From assembly GCA_903935335.1 (NCBI GenBank), contig CAIZRG010000007.1, positions 1 through 42,255 on the forward strand: a stretch of 42,255 nucleotides of DNA, given 5' to 3'. This document shows, one piece after another, positions 34,227 to 42,255 of this stretch. Below the pieces are notes generated by a model. The model worked only from the letters and a program-made list of their open reading frames with translations. It searched no databases and had not been told where the DNA came from. The stretch comes from Oligoflexia bacterium. GTDB lineage: Bacteria; Bdellovibrionota; UBA1018. Every line of letters starts with the position of its first letter. Position 1 is the stretch's first letter. The position numbers were made by a program, and so were the translations under genes.

Positions 34227-36680
34227 ATGAGGATAAAGTCAAAACGCACCCGATCCAAAAAAACCAGGGGCAACAAAAACACTAGAAACACCCCCAAAAG
34301 CACCCAAAGAAAAAGACCCTTGCGAATGTATTTTCTAGTGGGCGTGGTCCTTGGAACCGCTTTTGGCCTTTACCTTTGGACTCTCTATGATCAACTCACT
34401 CTCTCATTTGAGAACGAAGAGCAACAAGTTCCCACTCGTATCTATTCAGACATGACTCGAATTGCTCCTCTCCAGCCTAGGTCTTTCATTGAAGAACGCC
34501 TCAAAGGTTTAGGGTACTCTGCTGACAGCACTTCCGATGAGCTTCGTTTTTACCTGCACCCAGCAGATTATCCCCTGGGTCTTTTGCCAGAAGATCATCC
34601 GCTGCTTCATTTGTTCAAGAACTCGGTCTCTTCTCATTCGGCTTTATCTTCATCCCTATCCCCGGAAATCACTCTTCACTTCCAGGGAAAAGGGCCAAAA
34701 GCTCCCCTAGAATCCATCTCCCTTGAAAACCAAACTATTTTAGATCTTTATCTTGAACCTGAACTCACGGCAACACTCACCCGAAGTGGAGACTTCAAAC
34801 GAGAAATTAGAACCTATCTTAAGTTTGATGAAATTCCAGCCAATGTTTGGAAAGCCATTATCTCCATTGAGGATCAACATTTTTTAGACCATAAAGGACT
34901 GGACCCCAAGGGGATTGCACGAGCTCTCTGGGTCAATCTCAAAACTCTTTCCTTTGCTCAGGGTGGAAGCACGATCACTCAACAGCTGGTCAAAAACCTC
35001 ATGACTCGAAGGACCAAAAATATCTTTCGTAAGATGAATGAGCTTTTTCTCTCCTTGTTGCTTGAAGCTCGATTTGAAAAAGAAGAAATCTTGGAACGCT
35101 ACTTAAACGAGGTCTATCTCGGGCAAATTGGAAACCTAGAGATCCATGGAGTTGCCCAAGGGGCAGAGCACTTCTTTGGTAAAAAGCTTGACCAGCTCAA
35201 CTTAGCAGAGATTGCCCTCATGGCTGGACTGATCCGAGGTCCGGGTTACTACTCACCCTACCGTTACCAAGAAAGAGCCCTCGAAAGGCAAAGACTCATC
35301 CTAAGAAAAATGGTAGAAACAGGACAAATTGCTCAAGCCGAAGCAAAAGCAGCCTTGCGGCTGCCTATCCGGCTTGCTCCCCCAAAAACCTCAGCCAATA
35401 AAGCTCCGTTTTTCACAGACTACGTCAAGGCAGAACTGATTGGTCTCCTCCGGGACCGAATGTCTGAAGCTGAGATCACCCAATCAGGCTTTCGAGTTTA
35501 TACAACACTGGATCCCTCCTTAAACTCGATTGCTCAGCAATCCATCTCAGAAGGTCTTTCCAGTCTCGAAAAAAAACTGAAAGCTTCTTCTTCAGAACGA
35601 CTCGAAGGAGCTCTTGCCTGTGTTGATCCCACAACAGGTTTTATCCGGGCACTGGTCGGAGGACGAAATTATTCTCAAAGTAACTTTAATCGAATCCTCA
35701 ACATGAAACGACAAGTGGGATCCACCTTCAAACCCATTGTCTATCTGAGTGCTCTTCAAAAAGGATTTAATCCCCATGGAATCCCGTGGGGTCCGGCCTA
35801 TCCTGTGCAAGACGCCCCTTGGACCTTGGTCTTTGATGAGGGAAGACAAACCTGGTCTCCTAAAAACTATGAAAGGGGGTATCTCGGATGGATCTCCTTA
35901 AGAACCGCTCTAGCGCAGTCTATCAATACCGTAGCGGCTAGACTGGGTCACGAAATTGGAATCCCATCCCTGATCGCTACCGCAAAAAGTTTAGGGATTG
36001 AATCCGACCTTCCTCAGGTTCCATCTCTTTCGCTAGGAGTTGCCAATCTCTCCCCAATTGAACTGCTCAGGGTTTACTCCACCTTAGCTAACCGAGGGGT
36101 TCTCACAAAACTCAGTGTGATTCGAAGCATTACCGACTCAGACTCCCACCCTTTTATGCAGTTCATCCCTGATTCAAACCCAAACCCCAAGGATCACCCT
36201 GAACCTGGCCCTTTTGATCTTTTAACGGATCTGCTTCAAAGTGTTTTTTCTGAAGGAACAGCTCGGGGAGCAAAAAAACTGGGGTTTGATCGTCCGGCTG
36301 CTGGAAAAACGGGAACCACAAATGACCACCGAGACGCGTGGTTTGCAGGGTACACCCCACAGCTCACAACCGTCGTTTGGGTGGGTCTTGATCAAACTTC
36401 TTATCAAAAGCCACCGACTCTTCAATTAACAGGGTCAAACTCTGCTCTTCCGATCTGGGTATCCTTCATGAAAAAAGGACTGGCTTTTCAACCCGTGCTT
36501 TCTTTTGCACAAAGCCCATTTCTCACTGAAATTGAGATTGATCGGTACACAGGACAGCAAGCTCTGCCGGACTGCCCAGCTTCTCAAGTCGTTCACGATA
36601 AATATTTTATTTCTGCTCTACCCCGACTCAAAACGTGTGAGAAACAATGGCCCTCTTCTGAAAATAAAACTGAAAAGTAG
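34227..36680 (+). CDS. Bifunctional class A penicillin-binding protein (PBP1)
   Basis: Polymerises and cross-links peptidoglycan. 817 residues from the ATG at 34227; an upstream TTG at 34164 is less likely. Very basic cytoplasmic tail, one transmembrane helix (YFLVGVVLGTAFGLYLW). Glycosyltransferase domain: SIEDQHFLDHKGLDPKGIAR with the catalytic Glu, and GGSTITQQLVKNLM. Transpeptidase domain: SxxK in GSTFKPIVYLSAL, SxN in AQSINTVAAR, KTGT in AAGKTGTTNDHRDAWFAGY. The RIYSDMTRIAPLQP region after the helix resembles the PBP1b UB2H-like segment. A short Cys-containing tail follows. Confidence 0.95.
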   Translation: MRIKSKRTRSKKTRGNKNTRNTPKSTQRKRPLRMYFLVGVVLGTAFGLYLWTLYDQLTLSFENEEQQVPTRIYSDMTRIAPLQPRSFIEERLKGLGYSADSTSDELRFYLHPADYPLGLLPEDHPLLHLFKNSVSSHSALSSSLSPEITLHFQGKGPKAPLESISLENQTILDLYLEPELTATLTRSGDFKREIRTYLKFDEIPANVWKAIISIEDQHFLDHKGLDPKGIARALWVNLKTLSFAQGGSTITQQLVKNLMTRRTKNIFRKMNELFLSLLLEARFEKEEILERYLNEVYLGQIGNLEIHGVAQGAEHFFGKKLDQLNLAEIALMAGLIRGPGYYSPYRYQERALERQRLILRKMVETGQIAQAEAKAALRLPIRLAPPKTSANKAPFFTDYVKAELIGLLRDRMSEAEITQSGFRVYTTLDPSLNSIAQQSISEGLSSLEKKLKASSSERLEGALACVDPTTGFIRALVGGRNYSQSNFNRILNMKRQVGSTFKPIVYLSALQKGFNPHGIPWGPAYPVQDAPWTLVFDEGRQTWSPKNYERGYLGWISLRTALAQSINTVAARLGHEIGIPSLIATAKSLGIESDLPQVPSLSLGVANLSPIELLRVYSTLANRGVLTKLSVIRSITDSDSHPFMQFIPDSNPNPKDHPEPGPFDLLTDLLQSVFSEGTARGAKKLGFDRPAAGKTGTTNDHRDAWFAGYTPQLTTVVWVGLDQTSYQKPPTLQLTGSNSALPIWVSFMKKGLAFQPVLSFAQSPFLTEIEIDRYTGQQALPDCPASQVVHDKYFISALPRLKTCEKQWPSSENKTEK

Positions 36681-36702
36681 AGTTGAAAGTCCCCTTTAAG
36701 AA

Positions 36703-39700
36703 CTACGGAGAAAGATCGACTCGGTGACTCACCCGAGCAATAACTTCAGAAGCAATCTGGAATAAATTTAAATCCGTATCCTGATGCCAAATATCAGGTC
36801 CATCCCGAACAGGAGATCTGAGACCACGGTTTAAGCTAGTCTTTAAGCCCACTCCACTTCCAGGGTTGAAATCACCCCCAGGACTTGAATCGAGTTTGGA
36901 GGATTTGCCTTGAGACTGAGATTGAGACTGAGCTGAATGAGATGATTGCGCGACGAGAAGTCCTGGACTTTGACTCTTTGGAAGTGATCCAATCAGCTTG
37001 TCTGCATCATTCTCAAGTGATTGGAACAATGCATGAAATGTGGGACTAGAATCCCCTAAATCAGGCAAAACTGAATTTAAAGTTGAAGAGGGGCCTTGAG
37101 TCAAATATCTGTGCATCAAATCCTCAGGACTCACAGGCATGAAACTCATAAGTTTATCCAACCCTCCAGCCCCCATGATTGCACTGCGATGTACGCCACT
37201 TAAATGTTGGTCAGCGCGGGCAATACTTTGGCAGGTTGAAATGTCCTGACAATCCCCCATATCATGGAGCTGATATAAGTGACCGTTAATCATAGAATAA
37301 GGGTCATTCCTGGTCTCTCCACTTGAGCTAGAGGGAGGGGTAGTCGGGGTTGTAGATGGGCTCCCAGATGGAGAAGAACTAGGAGAAGAACTAGGAGAAG
37401 GACTAGGAGAAGGACTAGGCTGCTGATCACCAAATACCCCATTTGAACTAAACAATCCGTTGATCTCACCTACGAGCTCCTCTTTGTTCTTACCCAGCAC
37501 AGGTAACGACTGCAACCGTTGGTAGATTTGAAGAAGAGTCATTGCCGCAGTCAGGCATACCATCGCATCCCTCTCTGCTTTTGCTCCTGCTTCTGCTCCA
37601 TGCATTGCAGCGGAGTCTAATTCAGAGGCAGGATTTCCTTCTGGAAGTCTTTCTGGAGATCCTGTGTCCACTTCTAAAGGTGCCATCCCTCTTCGGTCAC
37701 CTAAGTTGTATTTTTTTGTGTCAATCGGCTCCAGAGGCTTTAAAGGTTCTTGCACCGCCCTGGATTCGGCGTTTGCCGCTCTTCTCTCAAGTGCCGCTCT
37801 TCTCTCAAGTATGGACATCTTTTCTGAGGGCTTCACACCACTAGCACCTTCCTCTGAGACTTTTGGAGTACCCACTAATGAGCCTTCTTGAACCCCTAGT
37901 TCTCCTTTTTTACCTGCAACTTCCCCACTTCCAGCAGCTCCTACAGAGGGGTTAGACTGAGCTGCAGGATGAGACTCCAATGCAACTGTAGGTTTTAAAC
38001 CCACGGAAGAATGATTTGTTGAAGTAGTAGGCATCTCTCCTGATGTTGCAGTAGCGGCCTCTAAGTGTTCAACAACATGGTCCTTTGGGACTGCATCAGA
38101 GGCCTCAACAGCAGGGGGCTTAGCAGTAGGGGCATCAGCAGCAATAGTGGCCTTTGGGTCTCCAGCAGGGGCATCAACAGCAGCAGCAGGGGCATCAACA
38201 GCAGCAGCAGGGGGCTCACCAGCATCAATATCTTTAACCGATTCCTCCCTCACGGGCCCTAAGCTCTCAAACATTTTCATCCTGCTACGCCCCTCACTAG
38301 CACGAGGGGCCCTAGGTGGTTCTTCGATTGATTGAGAGCGAACATCTGCGAAAGAAGAAGCGAAAGGCTTTGTTTGAACCGCTTTTTGTTTTTGCTTCTC
38401 TAATTCTGTGACTTCTTGTGTTAGAAATTTTATTTCGTCTTCAAGCTGCTTTATCTGCTTTTTTATATTAGGAAAGGGTTTTAATTTACTAACGTTTAGC
38501 CCATTGAGTTTAGCCTGCCTTGACAACAAGCTGAGTTGCTTTTCTCTTATGGCGCTTTGCTTTGGATTCGCAGTAAGACTTTTAGCAGACTGTTGCTCAC
38601 GTCTTTCCAATTCTGCCTTTTGCTCACGTGCTTCCAATTTTGCGATTTGTTTGTCTAGGGCTCGTGCTTCTCTTCTAAGCCTTGCATCCTCTATTGTCGT
38701 AGGTAAATCTAGTGTTTTGCCCGTAAAAAAATGAGTCGCTTTATCTCTCACCTTATTAAACCCAGCTATGCCAGCATCGCCTAAATACTGTATTTTTGGT
38801 TTAGACCAGTCTTTTAAAGCACTTCCCTTCTCCTTAGACCAGTCTTTTAAAGCGCTTGCCTTCTCCTTAAACCAGTCTGTAATAGAATTAATTTTTGGTT
38901 TAGACCAGTCTTTTAAATTACTCAGACTTTCTTTAATTGATGTTTTAAGCGTATCCCAAAGCTTAGGTAATCCACCCTCGCCACGAGAACTGTTGAACAA
39001 GTCAATTTCTACTTTTCTGGCTTTCATTTTTTCCTGCTTCTCCAAGCTGGCTTCTCTTAATGTCTCGAGCTTTGTTTGAGGTCCTATTCGTCTTTCAGAA
39101 AGGCCGGGCATTTCTCCAGTTCTTTGCTTCACTTTTTCAGCGGTTGAGATTTTTACTTCTGTTGAAGATCCTGTATCAAGTCCAATATCCCCTTCTCGGA
39201 TGGCTGCTTGGTCTTTCAATGATAATTCTCTTGTATCAGGAGAAGCAGGAGCTGGTCCATCTAGGGCAATATGTTTTGATGGTATGCTTAAGGATCTGCT
39301 TGCTGCTGTGTCTGCTAATCCTTCTAAGTCGACCACTGGTGGCGTTTTTATTCTGTTATCTACTGCTAGGCGCTTGTCAGGAAATCTTTGGTCTCGAGCA
39401 ACTGAATTAGAGCGGCTTGGGGATTTAGGTTCTGTATCAGTGACTAAGTCTGCTTGGTCGCGGTCTCCATTGTCTACTGCGGTTGCTGAGGTTGCTGAAT
39501 ATCCTGCTTTTCCTGCCGACAGAATGCCGTCGTCAGGAGAAGCAGGAGCTGGTCCATCTAGGGCAATATGTTTTGATGGTATGCTTAAGGATCTGCTTGC
39601 TGCTGTGTCTGCTAATCCTTCTAAGTCGACCACTGGTGGCGTTTTTATTCTGTTATCTACTGCTAGGCGCGTGTCAGGAAATCTTTGGTCTCGAGCAACT

Positions 39701-40515
39701 GAATTAGAGCGGCTTGGGGATTTAGGTTCTGTATCAGTGACTAAGTCTGCTTGGTCGCGGTCTCCATTGTCTACTGCGGTTGCTGAGGTTGTAGGTTTAA
39801 TTTTAGCAGAACGATCCCTAGGTTGTTTTGGCTGTTCTAGCTCTCTTGCTGGATTCTCCGGCTGCACTTCTGAATCACTCAATGGCTTAGGTTCTTCGAT
39901 TTCAGGGGTTACATGAGGCATTAGTCGTGGTATTGGACTCCTCTGTTTCCTACCACTACTCACCGATCCTCCTTTAGAAGGACCCTGATCTTCAGGATTC
40001 GAAAGATCTCTTATAAAATTGCTTTCTTGGGCTGGGGTTGCTGGGGTTGCTGAATATCCTGCTTTTCCTGCCGACAGAATGCCGTCGTCAGGAGAAGCAG
40101 GAGCTGGTCCAATGGCTGGGTTTTCTCTGATTACTTCCCCACTAGGTGATACAGCAGCACTGGCTGGGGGTTTTGATGGTATGCCTAAGGATGTGTTTGT
40201 CGCTATGCCTGCTAATCCTTCTGCTCGGGGCGCGTCAGGAAATCTTTGGTCTGGAGCAACTAAATGAGAGCGGCTTGGGGATTGATTTTCTGAAGCAGTG
40301 ACTAAGTCTGCTTGGTCGCGGCCTCCACTGTCTGCTGAGGTTACTGAATATTCTGAGTCCTTTTGTATGACGGCGTCGGGCAGAAAGTCTGGGTCTTCTA
40401 TAATAACGGGTGCAGGAGTAACGAATGGAGGAGCACAAAAAACCTCGCTATCAAAAGCTAACAGGAATAATTGAAAAATTATCAATAATAATTGATTTTT
40501 TTTAAACTGAATCAC
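36703..40515 (-). CDS. Large secreted repeat-rich protein, paralogue A, unknown function
   Basis: 1270 residues, GTG start, signal peptide (LLLIIFQLFLLAFDSEVFC). No known family recognised. Order of parts: 30-440 disordered, Pro/Ser/Asp-rich with long internal repeats; about 500-580 an amphipathic 11-residue repeat region (KDWSKPK type); about 590-715 coiled coil (DARLRREARALDKQIAKLE); 720-975 Ala/Pro-rich low complexity; about 975-1270 a conserved domain shared with the next gene. That domain begins ERDAMVCLTAAMTLLQIYQ, has a Ser-Pro linker near 1031-1055, Cys residues in GDCQDISTCQS, and ends HRVDLSP. Secreted or surface-exposed by inference. Confidence 0.8.
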   Translation of the reverse strand: MIQFKKNQLLLIIFQLFLLAFDSEVFCAPPFVTPAPVIIEDPDFLPDAVIQKDSEYSVTSADSGGRDQADLVTASENQSPSRSHLVAPDQRFPDAPRAEGLAGIATNTSLGIPSKPPASAAVSPSGEVIRENPAIGPAPASPDDGILSAGKAGYSATPATPAQESNFIRDLSNPEDQGPSKGGSVSSGRKQRSPIPRLMPHVTPEIEEPKPLSDSEVQPENPARELEQPKQPRDRSAKIKPTTSATAVDNGDRDQADLVTDTEPKSPSRSNSVARDQRFPDTRLAVDNRIKTPPVVDLEGLADTAASRSLSIPSKHIALDGPAPASPDDGILSAGKAGYSATSATAVDNGDRDQADLVTDTEPKSPSRSNSVARDQRFPDKRLAVDNRIKTPPVVDLEGLADTAASRSLSIPSKHIALDGPAPASPDTRELSLKDQAAIREGDIGLDTGSSTEVKISTAEKVKQRTGEMPGLSERRIGPQTKLETLREASLEKQEKMKARKVEIDLFNSSRGEGGLPKLWDTLKTSIKESLSNLKDWSKPKINSITDWFKEKASALKDWSKEKGSALKDWSKPKIQYLGDAGIAGFNKVRDKATHFFTGKTLDLPTTIEDARLRREARALDKQIAKLEAREQKAELERREQQSAKSLTANPKQSAIREKQLSLLSRQAKLNGLNVSKLKPFPNIKKQIKQLEDEIKFLTQEVTELEKQKQKAVQTKPFASSFADVRSQSIEEPPRAPRASEGRSRMKMFESLGPVREESVKDIDAGEPPAAAVDAPAAAVDAPAGDPKATIAADAPTAKPPAVEASDAVPKDHVVEHLEAATATSGEMPTTSTNHSSVGLKPTVALESHPAAQSNPSVGAAGSGEVAGKKGELGVQEGSLVGTPKVSEEGASGVKPSEKMSILERRAALERRAANAESRAVQEPLKPLEPIDTKKYNLGDRRGMAPLEVDTGSPERLPEGNPASELDSAAMHGAEAGAKAERDAMVCLTAAMTLLQIYQRLQSLPVLGKNKEELVGEINGLFSSNGVFGDQQPSPSPSPSPSSSPSSSPSGSPSTTPTTPPSSSSGETRNDPYSMINGHLYQLHDMGDCQDISTCQSIARADQHLSGVHRSAIMGAGGLDKLMSFMPVSPEDLMHRYLTQGPSSTLNSVLPDLGDSSPTFHALFQSLENDADKLIGSLPKSQSPGLLVAQSSHSAQSQSQSQGKSSKLDSSPGGDFNPGSGVGLKTSLNRGLRSPVRDGPDIWHQDTDLNLFQIASEVIARVSHRVDLSP
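37371..37418. repeat. Four 12-nt tandem repeats coding a Ser-Pro linker
   Basis: Four units of GAGAAGRACTAG encode PSPS/SSPS on the minus strand within the linker of the conserved C-terminal domain. The unit length is a multiple of three, so slippage would change linker length without breaking the frame. Confidence 0.85.
38785..38925 (-). repeat. 11-residue (33-nt) amphipathic repeats, four copies
   Basis: Residues about 534-578 read as four consecutive 11-mers: KDWSKPKINSI, TDWFKEKASAL, KDWSKEKGSAL, KDWSKPKIQYL. Trp sits at the same place in each, with Lys/Asp/Glu on one face and Ile/Leu on the other. Hendecads of this sort make lipid-binding helices or right-handed coiled coils. Confidence 0.85.
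39236..39494. repeat. 259-bp direct repeat, copy 1
   Basis: Almost identical to 39533-39791 (offset 297 bases, 99 codons); the one difference I see is a single base giving RFPDKR instead of RFPDTR. It lies wholly inside the paralogue A gene and preserves its frame. Confidence 0.9.
39533..39791. repeat. 259-bp direct repeat, copy 2
   Basis: Second copy of the duplication. The unit encodes DGDRDQADLV-type, RDQRFPD, VDLEGLADTAAS and GPAPASPD segments. Near-identity at DNA level points to recent duplication or ongoing gene conversion. Confidence 0.9.
40045..40111. repeat. 67-bp direct repeat (partner at 39490-39556)
   Basis: Matches 39490-39556 and encodes the GPAPASPDDGILSAGKAGYS phrase. It partly overlaps the ends of the 259-bp repeat units, so this phrase occurs complete twice and its start a third time in the protein. 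Confidence 0.85.
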
Positions 40516-40745
40516 TCATTATAAAAATCGGCATCATGTAAAATATTAATAAATAAAAGTTGATTCATTTCAAACCCTTAGTTAGTCTATTGATATTCAA
40601 AGTTAAATGGAAAAGCATTTTAGCCAATAGGGTCAGCAGCAAGCCATTGCCAGGGTGGAATCCGGGCAGGTCAGTGAAGTCAGCATGAATTTCTTGACTC
40701 AGACAGCTCTCACTCTAGACTTGTCAATAACTACCCGCTCAAGCA
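40516..40745. promoter_or_regulatory. Gap between the two paralogous genes
   Basis: 230 bases between the end of paralogue B and the start of paralogue A. The A-proximal half is AT-rich and should hold its promoter; a TATAAT on the minus strand at 40518-40523 is too close to the GTG to be a normal -10. The other half is more GC-rich and I see nothing definite in it. Homology between the two loci resumes just before the stop codons (ACTACGGAGAA). Confidence 0.35.
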
Positions 40746-42255
40746 CTACGGAGAATGATCGACTCGGTGACTCACTCGAGTGATGGCTCCTGAGACAATC
40801 TGGAATAAATTTAAATCCGTATCTTGATGCCAAATATCAGGTCCATCCCCGGCAGGAGATCTAACACCACGCTTCAAGCTAGAATTCAAGCCCACTCGAC
40901 TTTCAAGACTCAACTCAGTCCCCAAACCTAAATCTAGTTTGGAGGATTTAATTTTAGATTGAGACTGACCTGACTGAGCTGAGAGAAGTCCTGAACTTTG
41001 ACTTTTTGGAAGTGATCCAATCAGCTTGTCTGCATCATTTTCAAGCGATTGAAACAATGCATTAAATGTGGAAGTAGAACCTCCTAAGTCAGGTAAAACT
41101 GAATTTAAAGTCGAAGAGGGGCCTTGAGTGGAATATCTGTGTATCAACTCCTCAGGACTCACAGGCATGAAACTCATGAGTTTATCCAACCCTCCAGCCC
41201 CAATAATCGCACTGCGCTGTACACCGCTTAAATATCGATCAGCACTGGCAATCCTTGGACAGGTTGCAAGGTCCTGGCAATAACTCATATCATGGAGCTG
41301 ATATAAGTGACCATTGATCATAGCATAAGGGTCATTTCTGTTATCACTTGAACCAGAGGGAGGGGTAGCCGGAGGCGTAGATGGACTCCCTGATGGACTC
41401 CCTGATGGACTCCCAGATGGACTCCCAGATGGGCTAGAGCTAGGAGTCGAGCTAGGGCCAGGCTGCTTATCACCAAATACCCCATTTGAACTAAACAGTC
41501 CGTTGATCTCACCCACGAGCTGCTCTTTGTTCTTACCCATCACAGGCAACGACTGCAACCGTTGGTAGATTTGAAGAGCAGTCATTGCCGCAGTCAGGCA
41601 TACCATCGCATCCCTCTCTGGTTTTATTGCTTCTTTGGGTGCATTTGCAAGGTGGTCTAATTCAGAGTCAGGACCTTCTGGAGGTACAACGCCATCCATC
41701 CACTCATTAATCCGTTGATTAGCGTTACTCGAGTGGCTTGGAGCACTCTCAAGAGAGCTCTTTGATCCATTCAATGACTCAGCTGATTCTCTAGATGTTG
41801 ATAACCTGGAGCCTGATGATTGTCTACCTACTTGAGAGGCTGCATCTTCAGATCCTATCGAATCTAAACTTCCTACGTCTGAGCCTGAGCCTAATGATGA
41901 ATCCTCTAACGCAGTACTCGATGCTCTACTTAATTCAGAGGCAGTGCCTGCGTGAGGGCCTGAATGATTCGAGCCTACATCACTTTGTGACGTTAGAGCA
42001 GAAGGATCAGTTGCGGTCTTACCTGCATCAGGCCTTGCTCCTGGGGTCTTACCCGCATCAGGTGTTGTTCCTGGGGTACCTGCATCAGGCGTTGTTCCTG
42101 GGGTACCTGCATCGGGTGTTGTCCCTGGAGGCTTGCCCGCATCGGGTGTTGTTCCTGGGGTGCCTGCATCGGGTGTTGTTCCTGGAGTCTTGCCCGCATC
42201 AGGTGTTGTTCCTGGGGTACCTGCATCCGGCGTTGTTCCTGGAGTCTTGCCCGCA
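40746..42255 (-). CDS. Secreted repeat-rich protein, paralogue B (partial, 5' end outside window)
   Basis: The frame is open from the stop at 40746 to the window edge, at least 503 codons; the in-frame TTG at 41774 is not the true start, as no stop occurs upstream of it. Visible part: at the N-terminal side tandem PDAGTPGTT/PDAGKTPGTT repeats, a Ser/Gly-rich disordered stretch (SSLGSGSDVGSLDS), then the same conserved C-terminal domain as paralogue A (ERDAMVCLTAAMTALQIYQ, NGHLYQLHDMSYCQDLATC, GPDIWHQDTDLNLFQ, HRVDHSP) with its own GSPS linker. The N-terminus, including any signal peptide, is not seen. Function unknown. Confidence 0.8.
   Translation of the reverse strand, partial: AGKTPGTTPDAGTPGTTPDAGKTPGTTPDAGTPGTTPDAGKPPGTTPDAGTPGTTPDAGTPGTTPDAGKTPGARPDAGKTATDPSALTSQSDVGSNHSGPHAGTASELSRASSTALEDSSLGSGSDVGSLDSIGSEDAASQVGRQSSGSRLSTSRESAESLNGSKSSLESAPSHSSNANQRINEWMDGVVPPEGPDSELDHLANAPKEAIKPERDAMVCLTAAMTALQIYQRLQSLPVMGKNKEQLVGEINGLFSSNGVFGDKQPGPSSTPSSSPSGSPSGSPSGSPSGSPSTPPATPPSGSSDNRNDPYAMINGHLYQLHDMSYCQDLATCPRIASADRYLSGVQRSAIIGAGGLDKLMSFMPVSPEELIHRYSTQGPSSTLNSVLPDLGGSTSTFNALFQSLENDADKLIGSLPKSQSSGLLSAQSGQSQSKIKSSKLDLGLGTELSLESRVGLNSSLKRGVRSPAGDGPDIWHQDTDLNLFQIVSGAITRVSHRVDHSP
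41380..41427. repeat. Four 12-nt tandem repeats coding a GSPS linker
   Basis: Units of GATGGACTCCCW encode Gly-Ser-Pro-Ser. The position corresponds to the SPSP repeat of paralogue A, but the unit sequence differs, so each linker expanded independently. Confidence 0.85.
42022..42255 (-). repeat. 27/30-nt tandem repeats coding PDAG(K)TPGTT
   Basis: Eight PDAG units are visible, separated by TPGTT, KTPGTT, KPPGTT or KTPGAR, so period alternates between 9 and 10 residues. Synonymous and Lys/no-Lys variants are interspersed. The array continues past the window end. Confidence 0.88.

Noticed and set aside
39060..39916. Long plus-strand open frames (up to 238 codons) opposite the repeat region of paralogue A
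   Set aside because: They mirror the 259-bp duplication and the skewed codon use of the minus-strand gene; no ribosome binding site or protein-like character, whereas the minus frame is continuous over 1270 codons with a signal peptide.
41993..42226. Minus-strand 77-codon Gln/His/Met-rich frame
   Set aside because: Out-of-frame shadow of the PDAG/TPGTT repeats; the frame that continues into paralogue B is open to the window edge.
42022..42255. Regularly spaced repeats suggesting a CRISPR array
   Set aside because: Units are contiguous 27/30-nt coding repeats with no unique spacers and lie in an open reading frame.

Overview
The window is a chromosomal segment of a fairly AT-rich, diderm (Gram-negative) bacterium. 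Evidence for an outer membrane: KdsA (Kdo for LPS), a C-terminal-Phe outer-membrane beta-barrel, a lipobox protease and a class A penicillin-binding protein. The mix of a complete iscRSUA-hscBA-fdx operon, a bactofilin, a FrzS-like pseudo-receiver/coiled-coil protein, a FliL-like protein and paired M16 peptidases suggests a proteobacterium in the broad sense, perhaps of the former Deltaproteobacteria/Bdellovibrionota. This is inference; there is no rRNA or other decisive marker, and I saw no tRNA, rRNA or CRISPR array.

Layout. (1) 0.37-7.25 kb, minus strand: the Isc Fe-S operon (iscR, iscS, iscU, iscA, hscB, hscA, fdx) followed by a peptide-binding lipoprotein-like SBP whose start overlaps fdx across a G10 tract. 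(2) 7.4-8.1 kb: a secreted orphan with a strong internal hairpin. (3) 8.15-14.25 kb, minus: ftsA-ftsZ, and a translationally coupled pyrG-kdsA-psd operon. (4) 14.4-17.8 kb, plus: pseudo-receiver/coiled-coil protein, REC-GGDEF diguanylate cyclase and a metallophosphoesterase, tightly packed. (5) 17.8-20.0 kb: a secreted class 3 lipase, then about 780 bp of decayed DNA holding a frameshifted gene remnant. (6) 20.0-27.1 kb: a GFA-family gene divergent from a compact six-gene operon. The operon encodes a glutathionylspermidine-synthase-type ATP-grasp ligase, a haem-oxygenase-like diiron oxidase, a three-His-box desaturase, a PGM1-like ATP-grasp ligase, a SAM methyltransferase and a MetC-type PLP lyase. 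It looks like an undescribed small-molecule (modified amino acid/dipeptide) pathway and is my first candidate for a new system. (7) 27.2-36.7 kb: envelope genes (membrane protein plus bactofilin, two M16 peptidases, PhnP-like hydrolase, FliL-like protein, beta-barrel, PBP1). (8) 36.7-42.25 kb, minus: two large secreted, repeat-rich, low-complexity proteins sharing a conserved C-terminal domain of about 280 residues. The second is cut by the window edge. They contain near-identical internal duplications, 12-nt slippage repeats and 11-residue amphipathic repeats, and form a second candidate for something undescribed.

How it fits together: regions 1, 3 and 7 are housekeeping (Fe-S assembly, division, CTP/Kdo/phosphatidylethanolamine synthesis, envelope growth). 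Regions 5, 6 and 8 are accessory. The biosynthetic operon contains metal-dependent oxidases but has no visible transporter or regulator of its own. All functions rest on motif recognition by eye; no database search was possible.
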